DNA from: Lachnospiraceae bacterium UBA935
GTDB taxonomy: Bacteria > Bacillota > Clostridia > Lachnospirales > Lachnospiraceae
Direction of reading: 5' to 3'
Length of the DNA: 31,536 nt
NCBI GenBank assembly: GCA_002293525.1
Contig: DBDJ01000010.1
Coordinates: 29,585 to 61,120, forward strand
Part shown: positions 25,369 to 31,536 of the stretch, one piece after another
How the letters are laid out: each line of letters starts with the position of its first letter
Numbering within the stretch: the first letter of the stretch is position 1
Translations under genes and position numbers: made by a program
The notes under the pieces: model-generated
The model's database searches: none
What the model was told of the DNA's origin: nothing
Seen by the model: only the letters and a program-made list of their open reading frames with translations

Positions 25369-25464
25369 GGTGCTTGCTTCCTCCTTCCTATTTCTTAATA
25401 ACAAGTATCACCGTTTTATGTCCAAATTAAGAGCCGAGGATATAAAATAAAATCAAAAATTTCT

Positions 25465-27765
25465 CTACGACACTTCCTTCAGGCTCTGGTCGGTTATGAT
25501 ACCGGTCCGGATCAATACTTCCGTCACTTCCCTGACCGGAATGATGGTGAGGTTCCCTTTTACTTCGTCGGCAACCTCGCGGAGATCATCCATATTTTCT
25601 TCCGGAATAAATACCTGCTTGACTCCGGCACGCTGTGCTGCCATCAGCTTCTCCGGCAGACCGCCGATCGCCGTTACCACGCCCCGCAGCGAGACTTCGC
25701 CGGTCATGGCATATTCAGGGCTGACGGCGTGGTCCATAACCAAAGAGGCAATGGCGGTCGTCAGGGTAATGCCTGCCGACGGGCCGTCCTTGGGTACGGC
25801 ACCGGCCGGAACATGGACGTGGAGGTCGTGCCTCTGAAATACATCGGCCTTTTGCGGGAACAGGGATTTGACCAGGCTGACGGCGATCTGTACCGATTCT
25901 TTCATCACGTCGCCGAGTTGGCCGGTGATGATGATCTTGCCATCGCCCTTGGTGAACACGGTTTCGGTGAAGAGAATGTCGCCGCCGTTCTGGGTCCAGG
26001 CCAGGCCGGTAACAATGCCCGGTTTCTTTTCCTTGAGGATCTGTTCGTGGTTGACCGGACGGGTGTCTAAGTATTCGCGGAGCTGGTCTTTTTGCACTTC
26101 GAGGAGCTTGGTTTTATTTCTCACGAGCTCTACCGCCGCGATGCGGCAAAGGGTGTCGATCCGTTTCTTCAGCGTCCTGACGCCGGCCTCCATAGTATAG
26201 TCCCAGATGATAGCTTCCAGAATGTCGTCCGGTATCTGTAAGTTGCCTTCCCGAATTCCCATGGATGACATCGACTTGGGGATCAGGTAATTCTTGGCAA
26301 TCTGCATCTTGTCGGTCTTGGTGTAGCCGGAGAACTGGATGACCTCCATCCGATTTAACAGCGGCTCCGGAATGGTGTCCACGCTGTTGGCCGTACAGAC
26401 GAACAGCACGTCGGAGAGGTCATAGGGTACGTTCATGTAATGGTCGGTGAAGGTATTGTTCTGCTCCGGATCCAGGACTTCTAAGAGGGCACTGGCCGGG
26501 TCGCCGTGATAGGAGGACGAGAGTTTATCCACTTCATCCAGCACCATGACCGGATTGGACACGCCGCTCTTCTGGATGCCGTCCATGATCCGGCCCGGCA
26601 TGGCGCCGATATAGGTCCGGCGGTGGCCGCGGATATCGGCTTCATCACGGACGCCGCCAAGGCTGATGCGGATGTATTCGCGATTCAGTGCCCGGGCGAT
26701 GCTTTTGCCGATACTGGTCTTACCGGTTCCCGGTGCACCTACGAACAGCAGGATGGAGCCGGACTGTTTCTTCCGCAGGTTCATGACGGCGATCTGCTGG
26801 ATGATCCTCTTTTTGACTTTTTTAAGCCCGAAGTGGTCTTCTTCGAGGATCGTCTCGGCTTTGTCCAGGTTGATGGCCGAAGCCTTTTCCTTCTTCCAGG
26901 AGAGGCCGGTCAGGAAATCAAGGTAGTTGTAGAGCATGCCGGCTTCGGTGCTGTTCTGGCCTTCTTGTTTCAGGCGGTTCAGGATCTTGTCAGCCTCCTT
27001 GCGGGCGGTTTCGTTCATGCCGGATTCTTCGATCTTGATCTCCAGCTTGCGAAGGTCGGAGACGTTTTCGGGGTTCAGTTCGTCGAGTTCTTTTTGCAGG
27101 TATTGCATCTGCTTCTGGATGGCGACCTTGCGGTATAGTTTCTTATTGTCTTTTTCCTGGACGTCCTCGGCTTCGCTGGTCAGCTTCATCATTTCCATGA
27201 ATTCGTAGACGCTGTTTTCCAGCATGGCGATTCGTTTTATTTCGCTGTCTTCGGCCAGGATCGCGTACTTTTCCGGGCCGGGAAGCTGCATCCAGATGGA
27301 AACGGCTGACACGAGTTCGGAGATTGATTGGAAGCGCATGATGAAGGAGCGGGCCATCATGCCCCACTGGTACTCGGCGACCATGTCCATCAGTTCTTTT
27401 TTGATTTTGTTGAGACGATCCTCTTCGTCCTTGGGGTCGATGTGGTCGGTGTCGTTTCTTCGGGATAGGTTCAGTTCGACATTGTGGCGGCCGGATACGA
27501 TGACGGAGTCGAGGTTGACACGGTCGGCGGTTTCGATGATCAGGTAGCCTTCGTCATTGACTTCCGTGATCTTGCCGGAGACGCCGATCGGGTAGAAGCT
27601 GTCCTCGGTCAGGTCCTGCCAGGACTGGCTTTGCTTGAGGATGAGAAAGACGATTCTTTCATCCGGCTTTGGCTCGCTGCCGGTAAGCTGGCGGTAATTG
27701 TCGCTCTGGAAGAATACTCTGGCGTGGGGCATCACGATTATATTGTGAATGGGTATAACGGTCAT
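25465..27765 (-). CDS. lon: ATP-dependent Lon protease
   Basis: 766 residues, usual for bacterial LonA. The N-terminal substrate-recognition domain (about 1-195) and coiled coil lead into the AAA+ domain with Walker A GAPGTGKT (343-350) and Walker B VMVLDEVDKLS. The C-terminal S16 protease domain carries Ser663 in PKDGPSAGITL and Lys706 in GGLPEKLMAAQRAG. A cytoplasmic enzyme that degrades misfolded and regulatory proteins. ATG at 27765 with GGAGG 7 nt upstream. It is the first gene of a lon-clpB pair preceded by a promoter with a CIRCE-like operator, suggesting HrcA control. Confidence 0.95.
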   Translation of the reverse strand: MTVIPIHNIIVMPHARVFFQSDNYRQLTGSEPKPDERIVFLILKQSQSWQDLTEDSFYPIGVSGKITEVNDEGYLIIETADRVNLDSVIVSGRHNVELNLSRRNDTDHIDPKDEEDRLNKIKKELMDMVAEYQWGMMARSFIMRFQSISELVSAVSIWMQLPGPEKYAILAEDSEIKRIAMLENSVYEFMEMMKLTSEAEDVQEKDNKKLYRKVAIQKQMQYLQKELDELNPENVSDLRKLEIKIEESGMNETARKEADKILNRLKQEGQNSTEAGMLYNYLDFLTGLSWKKEKASAINLDKAETILEEDHFGLKKVKKRIIQQIAVMNLRKKQSGSILLFVGAPGTGKTSIGKSIARALNREYIRISLGGVRDEADIRGHRRTYIGAMPGRIMDGIQKSGVSNPVMVLDEVDKLSSSYHGDPASALLEVLDPEQNNTFTDHYMNVPYDLSDVLFVCTANSVDTIPEPLLNRMEVIQFSGYTKTDKMQIAKNYLIPKSMSSMGIREGNLQIPDDILEAIIWDYTMEAGVRTLKKRIDTLCRIAAVELVRNKTKLLEVQKDQLREYLDTRPVNHEQILKEKKPGIVTGLAWTQNGGDILFTETVFTKGDGKIIITGQLGDVMKESVQIAVSLVKSLFPQKADVFQRHDLHVHVPAGAVPKDGPSAGITLTTAIASLVMDHAVSPEYAMTGEVSLRGVVTAIGGLPEKLMAAQRAGVKQVFIPEENMDDLREVADEVKGNLTIIPVREVTEVLIRTGIITDQSLKEVS

Positions 27766-27869
27766 GGGGTTACCTCCTTGTTGGTGTTTGTTGAGATGGG
27801 CTGGGATGAATCAGGCTGTGTCTTGGTTCTTTATGTGCGTATGTTTATGTGCCTTACCCTTATATTATG

Positions 27870-27898
27870 AATATAGAGCTTATTATCAGCACTGTCAA
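27870..27898 (-). promoter_or_regulatory. Promoter of lon-clpB
   Basis: On the minus strand TTGACA (27893-27898), a 17-nt spacer and TATATT (27870-27875), about 105 nt before the lon ATG. The -35 box lies inside the CIRCE-like repeat. Confidence 0.85.
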
Positions 27899-27912
27899 TG
27901 GGTGAGTGCTAA
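27886..27912. promoter_or_regulatory. CIRCE-like operator (HrcA site) upstream of lon
   Basis: TCAGCACTG, 9 nt, GAGTGCTAA. The right arm is perfect against the CIRCE consensus (TTAGCACTC-N9-GAGTGCTAA) and the left arm matches 7 of 9, with the exact 9-nt spacer. It overlaps the -35 element of the lon promoter, a sensible place for repression by HrcA. No hrcA gene is in the window. Confidence 0.72.
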
Positions 27913-27984
27913 TTGTTTTATTAAAAATTTGTGAAATCATTGTAAAGACTGGAGGTTTCAGGTTCTCTCGGACTATGATATATT

Positions 27985-28263
27985 TTGACGGAATATAGGT
28001 CACTGGGCTATTACAAGCGTGACGATCTGACCCGGGAGTTATTTTTGCCTATGCCAGGCAAATCTGATAAGGTCATGTACCGAAGCGGTGATCTGGGAAA
28101 AGAGTTGCCGGATGGCTCCATTTCTTTTTTGGGGAGATGTGATGATCAATATAAAATCAGGGGGCATCGCGTTAATCTGAGCGAAATTGAAACCGTGATT
28201 ATGGGGCACCCGCAAAATAATTCTTTTGCATTTGCCATTGACATGACATCAATTTATAGATAA
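27985..28263 (+). pseudogene. Remnant of a nonribosomal peptide synthetase adenylation domain
   Basis: About 90 codons match only the C-terminal core of an adenylation domain: GYYKRDDLTRELFLP, YRSGDLGKELPDGSISFLGR (A7/A8 motifs), DDQYKIRGHRVNLSEIE. A stop lies just upstream in the same frame (TGA 27976), and the similarity ends abruptly after VIMGHPQ at about 28215. There is no ATG or ribosome binding site. It is a fragment left by deletion and implies an NRPS gene once stood here. The change from plus-strand remnant to minus-strand lon promoter marks a boundary of the accessory segment. Confidence 0.8.
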
Positions 28264-28266
28264 AAT
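28238..28266 (+). promoter_or_regulatory. Promoter of the DUF2087-type regulator gene
   Basis: TTGACA (28238-28243), a 17-nt spacer and TAAAAT (28261-28266), 50 nt before the ATG at 28316. It overlaps the very end of the NRPS remnant frame. Confidence 0.8.
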
Positions 28267-28315
28267 AGAATATAGTCTATAAAATATACAAACATAAATA
28301 AAAGAGGTCTATAAT

Positions 28316-29107
28316 ATGATTGATGAGAGTACATTCTGGAATGCGACAATAAACGAGTTAAAACAAGGGTTTATTTTTGACAAAGTTGATAATAACTATA
28401 CATGCCTAATTTGCGGACAGCAGTATGAGGCAGGTGTAATATATCCTGTAGATAATCTTCTTTACGATGCACACAAGGCGGTGCAACATCATATCCGTAC
28501 ACAACATTCCTCTGTTTTTAATTATTATCTGGGCCTTGGTAAGATATATACGGGATTGTCTGCCAGTCAGACTGAGTTGGCGAAACTGTTCTATAAAGGA
28601 TATTCGGATAAAGAAATCGTTGAAATGACAGAAAGCAATAGCACTTCAACAATACGAAATCAGCGATTTTCTATAAGGGAAAAGTATAAACAGGCGAAAA
28701 TATTGACTGCCCTTGTAGAGATGTTGGAGGAGCAAATGGCACAAGCAAAACACGGGCGTCAAATGGCATCCGATGATAAAGATTTGGTGGATTTTCATCG
28801 GACGGCGACTAATGTCGATGAACGTTATGCCATCACACAAGCTGAAAAAGACGCTGTACTCGGCAGGTATTTTGGTCCAAACAACGAGGTGTTGATTCAT
28901 GATTTTCCTGCAAAGGAAAAGAAAAAGATTATCATTATGCAGCATATTATCAAGGAATTTGAAAGCAATAATAATTATACCGAAAAGCAAATTAATGAGG
29001 TGCTGAAAAAGTATTATGACGATTATGTTACAATCCGCAGGTACTTGATTCAATATGGCTTTTTGGACAGAAGCAAAGATGGAGAACATTATTGGATCAA
29101 ACTGTGA
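28316..29107 (+). CDS. DUF2087-family transcriptional regulator with zinc-finger-like N-terminus
   Basis: 263 residues. The N-terminal part has a C-x2-C...H-x4-H arrangement (Cys30, Cys33, His59, His64) that could bind zinc. Residues about 79-140 look like a LuxR-type helix-turn-helix (GLSASQTELAKLFYKGYSDK, EIVEM, STIRNQRFSIREK). Residues about 196-262 match the DUF2087 domain (FPAKEKKKIIIMQHIIKEF, YDDYVTIRRYLIQYGFLDR, DGEHYWIK). It is probably a DNA-binding regulator; its target and signal are unknown. It is clearly AT-richer than lon or clpB, suggesting recent transfer. ATG at 28316 follows AGAGGT at 7 nt. It appears intact, unlike its neighbours, and is transcribed toward the MFS remnant. 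Confidence 0.82.
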   Translation: MIDESTFWNATINELKQGFIFDKVDNNYTCLICGQQYEAGVIYPVDNLLYDAHKAVQHHIRTQHSSVFNYYLGLGKIYTGLSASQTELAKLFYKGYSDKEIVEMTESNSTSTIRNQRFSIREKYKQAKILTALVEMLEEQMAQAKHGRQMASDDKDLVDFHRTATNVDERYAITQAEKDAVLGRYFGPNNEVLIHDFPAKEKKKIIIMQHIIKEFESNNNYTEKQINEVLKKYYDDYVTIRRYLIQYGFLDRSKDGEHYWIKL

Positions 29108-29139
29108 TCCACGAAACAGTCAATCTGATAATTCTCTTA

Positions 29140-30098
29140 ACTCACTGGCAAAGGTGTTAAACGATTCTGAGCAAATACGCCATCCTGAAAATATATTGGC
29201 GAATCAGGCAGGGAACAGGACATCCATATTGGCATTCATTACCGGTATGAAAACCCAGCCCAAAACCGTGCCGATGCACCAGACCGGGGTACTGTGCCCA
29301 AAAGCAAGGATAAAATTCTCCGTACACATGGAAAAAAGCAAGGAGTTGCAGATGACCCTTACCCGACTTTTAGGCGGCGGCATTACAATAACCAATAGAC
29401 TTCCAACCATTGTGGCAATCCCGGTGAAGGTATTGACAACACCAAGAGCAAACTCACTGCCTCCGGTCCGCGAGAGTAACATTGCCGGCAAAGCGGCCTG
29501 AAAAATGGAGGCTGTAAAATTAATCACCGCTAAAAAAATATCAAGTCTAAAATTCCCCGGTGTTCTTTTAAATAGTCCAGTCCGTTTTTTGCCGACTGGA
29601 TAATTGTTTCTTTTTTGCTTTCCATTTCATTCTTAATCCTGGGGATTTTGATAAAGCAAAGCAAGGTTATAAAGGCGGTGTTAAATGTAAACAGATCAAA
29701 CAGAATAACGGTTTCGAGACTGGTAAAGGCCAATAATGCCGTTGCCAGCACAGGGGTCAGCACCGTAATCAATGACTGTGAGAAAGAACGCATCCCACTG
29801 ACCCGCTGATAATGCCGGGGGGGCATCAGCAAAGTTATTGCCACATCGGAAGCCGGCTGCTGAACTGTATTCATTAGTCCGTTCAGGGTATTGATCACAT
29901 ACAGATGCCATACCTGCAAATGCCCCGTGGTCAGCAAGACCAGAACGGTCAAGGTACATAGTGCCGCAAAACTGTCACTTACCAGTATCGTAACTTTCTT
30001 GTTCCACCGGTCGGAAAGCGCCCCTGCAAAAATACTCAGCAAAACATAAGGTGCATACGAGCAGATTGCCAAAAGCGCCGTTGTTAGCGCTTTCCTCA
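29140..30098 (-). pseudogene. Decayed MFS efflux transporter gene (macrolide-efflux-like)
   Basis: The pieces read as one MFS transporter related to MefA-type exporters: LTTALLAICSYAPYVLLSIF, AGALSDRWNKK (the loop 2-3 motif), LNGLMNTVQQPASDVAITLL, then FTASIFQAALPAMLLSRTGG and VFIPVMNANMDVLF. The first helix or two are missing at a fusion with the flavodoxin fragment (about 30085-30100). The middle is broken by a one-base loss in a run of seven T (minus strand, 29532-29538): TTTTTTT followed by AG gives a stop where eight T would restore LIFFLAVINF. The C-terminal end stops at TGA 29204, and out-of-frame traces (FQDGVFAQNRL) continue to about 29140. It cannot make a working transporter. Confidence 0.83.
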
Positions 30099-30598
30099 TT
30101 GCGCAACTTAGCTTCGGCGGCCATTTCGGACGAAAAACCATACTTTGCGTAATCACCATCTTGTGTCAGGCTGGCCTCCGTGACAATTAACGATTCAGCC
30201 GATCCGAAAATGAATCCCATCATCATCTCTGTAAGCTCAAAGTGCTTATTCATCCCCATATCATAGATAAGCTTTTCGTTGGCCCCTATGGTTAAGATAA
30301 GCCCTACCTTGATTTTCTTGGGGAATTTAGAACCCTGTTCGTTGGTCGGAAGGTATGGATACGCGGCGCGCTCATAGAACGCCCTCATACCAGCAGACAT
30401 TGATGTAAAGTAAACGGGTGAACCTAATAGCAAAACATCTACGTCCTGAAGGATTTTATCAAGTACCGGGGGCAGTTCATCCCGCTGTACACAGCCAGTG
30501 CTTTTCGCATTGTTTAGCTTACACGCCAAACAGCTCACACAACCTTTGAAGTCGAGATTCCGTGCAAAATCCAGTATATTCCGGATTACCTGTTCCAA
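30090..30598 (-). pseudogene. Truncated flavodoxin-family (FMN-dependent) oxidoreductase fragment
   Basis: The frame starts inside the protein at NLDFKGCVSCLACKLNN (a cysteine motif usual in this flavodoxin-like family) and continues with VLLLGSPVYFTSMSAGMRAF and ERAAYPYL. The N-terminal strand and phosphate-binding loop (GSPR.NG.T) that hold FMN are missing. At the other end the match ends at EAKLRNEE (about 30100) and the frame then runs out of phase through the MFS remnant to a stop at 29975. Both ends look like deletion joints. Upstream, 30599-30751 holds no gene I can support, only a short open frame beginning MVNQIMLRERKEKNLDYSME that may be part of another remnant. Confidence 0.78.
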
Positions 30599-30751
30599 TA
30601 CCTGTCTGACTGGTGCGGATCCTACCCTGCTCCATAGTCATCAGCAGCTCCATGCTGTAATCAAGGTTTTTCTCCTTGCGTTCCCGCAACATAATCTGAT
30701 TAACCATACGCCAACAGGATATGTGTTGTTATTCGGACCGCCGTCTAATAA

Positions 30752-31536
30752 TCATTTCGTAAGCAAATCGGAGATGGTATCAGTAAGGAGCAGCTTATAA
30801 CATCTGGCCAGCACATTACATAGTTCGGCAAGGTTAAAAATGCCGTCGGTACCGATGCCCCAATGCTCATTCTTACCGGTAGGGTCAAAAAACTTATCAT
30901 CGACGATGATGTTGCTCTTTACCAAGGTTGGATGATAGCGATCAATCCATAAGCTGAAGTCGCAGCCACTACCGCCGGTTTTATTCAGAACATAAGCTTG
31001 GCTGCTATATTTGCTGCCGCCCCTGAACTTTTCAACATAAGGTTCGAGCATCATAATACAGTCACGCACGATACCCGACCGGATGCCGGCATCGCGTGCC
31101 AGCGCTTTGTAACATTCATACATAAAATGGGCATATTCGTGTTTGCAGAAAATCCCGTCCGAGCCGACACCGTACCAGTGACACTCTTCTATCCGTTGTC
31201 CGGCATCCTTGAAAAACAGGTTGTCTTCTAAATATGGACGGTTTCCTTCCGGTAAAGCTCTTACCCAAAACGTCAACTCATAATAGTATTTGCTGCGCCA
31301 CACATTCATGTCATTCGTGTCAAGGCTTACCAGTGCTTTATTGTAATCTCCCAATAGCTGCACCATCCTGTATTCATATCGCTCAAACATCATAGCGCAG
31401 GCCAGAATCTTCTTCCGGTCTTCCTGCGGTATCTGGTTCTTTTGCTCTTTATTTACTTTAGGCAAGACAATGTTAAAATTAGCTGCCGCATGTTCAAACA
31501 GGGCAAAGAAACCTAAGATAGTCTTCTTATCAGTTT
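30752..31536 (-). CDS. Protein of unknown function, 5' end outside window
   Basis: The frame is open from the right edge to TAA at 30752, giving at least 261 residues; a TTG at 31465 is only internal. The visible part is hydrophilic and rich in aromatic residues, Cys and His, without signal peptide or membrane helix. Two similar segments appear: CHWYGVGSDGIFCKHEYAHF near residue 120 and EHWGIGTDGIFNLAELCNVL near 226, each followed by a helix with C-Y-K. This suggests an internal duplication or two similar structural units. I do not recognise the family. It points toward the flavodoxin remnant. Confidence 0.75.
   Translation of the reverse strand, partial: TDKKTILGFFALFEHAAANFNIVLPKVNKEQKNQIPQEDRKKILACAMMFERYEYRMVQLLGDYNKALVSLDTNDMNVWRSKYYYELTFWVRALPEGNRPYLEDNLFFKDAGQRIEECHWYGVGSDGIFCKHEYAHFMYECYKALARDAGIRSGIVRDCIMMLEPYVEKFRGGSKYSSQAYVLNKTGGSGCDFSLWIDRYHPTLVKSNIIVDDKFFDPTGKNEHWGIGTDGIFNLAELCNVLARCYKLLLTDTISDLLTK

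Noticed and set aside
29108..29203. A terminator between the DUF2087-type gene and the MFS remnant
   Set aside because: No stem with a T-run is visible; the stretch reads as decayed 3' end of the MFS gene.

Overview
The window looks like a chromosomal stretch of a Gram-positive, probably anaerobic Firmicute. Class Clostridia is my best guess; no rRNA or tRNA is present to fix the species. The signs are strong Shine-Dalgarno sites (AAGGAGG type), TTGACA-N17-TATAAT promoters, a CIRCE-like heat-shock operator, a CpsB/CpsC/CpsD phosphoregulatory trio of Gram-positive type, an LCP (LytR-CpsA-Psr) protein, a sortase-B-fold protein and secreted glycine-rich surface proteins. Nearly everything is on the minus strand; only a small accessory gene at 28.3-29.1 kb is clearly on the plus strand.

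Region 1 (1-5.8 kb) holds two tandem paralogues of a large secreted serine protease of the V8/glutamyl-endopeptidase type followed by a glycine-rich repeat region. The left copy runs off the window; the right copy ends in CBM5/12-like modules and an acidic tail. Each has its own TTTACA-N17 promoter, a leader of about 175-215 nt with a tiny ORF behind a strong ribosome binding site, and on the opposite strand a conserved TATAAT block followed by a sequence closed by a terminal stem (possible small RNA). Region 2 (5.9-7.4 kb) is a stand-alone membrane methyl-accepting chemotaxis protein without HAMP.

Region 3 (7.6-22.8 kb) is a Wzx/Wzy-type exopolysaccharide or capsule locus read right to left from a promoter at 22762-22790. 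The order is LCP attachment enzyme, lipoprotein with a sortase-B fold but no catalytic residues, unknown secreted protein, internal terminator, CpsB phosphatase, CpsC co-polymerase, CpsD tyrosine kinase, GT4, GT2, two more GT4, Wzy-like polymerase, TupA-like ATP-grasp protein, GT10 (fucosyltransferase family), Wzx flippase, terminator at 7647-7678. The last four genes overlap by 4 bp, while the promoter-proximal spacers are made of varied short tandem repeats and hairpins. No initiating sugar-phosphate transferase is in the window.

Region 4 (22.8-27.9 kb) is a lon-clpB stress operon with a consensus-like promoter overlapped by a CIRCE-like operator; clpB carries a one-base deletion as sequenced. 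Region 5 (27.9-31.5 kb) is an accessory segment of broken genes: an NRPS adenylation-domain remnant, an intact DUF2087-type regulator, a truncated flavodoxin-family gene fused to a decayed MFS efflux gene, and the partial coding region of an unknown protein leaving the window on the right.

The most unusual items are the lipoprotein-anchored pseudo-sortase in the polysaccharide operon, the paired protease leaders with mini-ORFs and divergent RNA candidates, and the hairpins and tandem repeats that punctuate the front of the polysaccharide operon.
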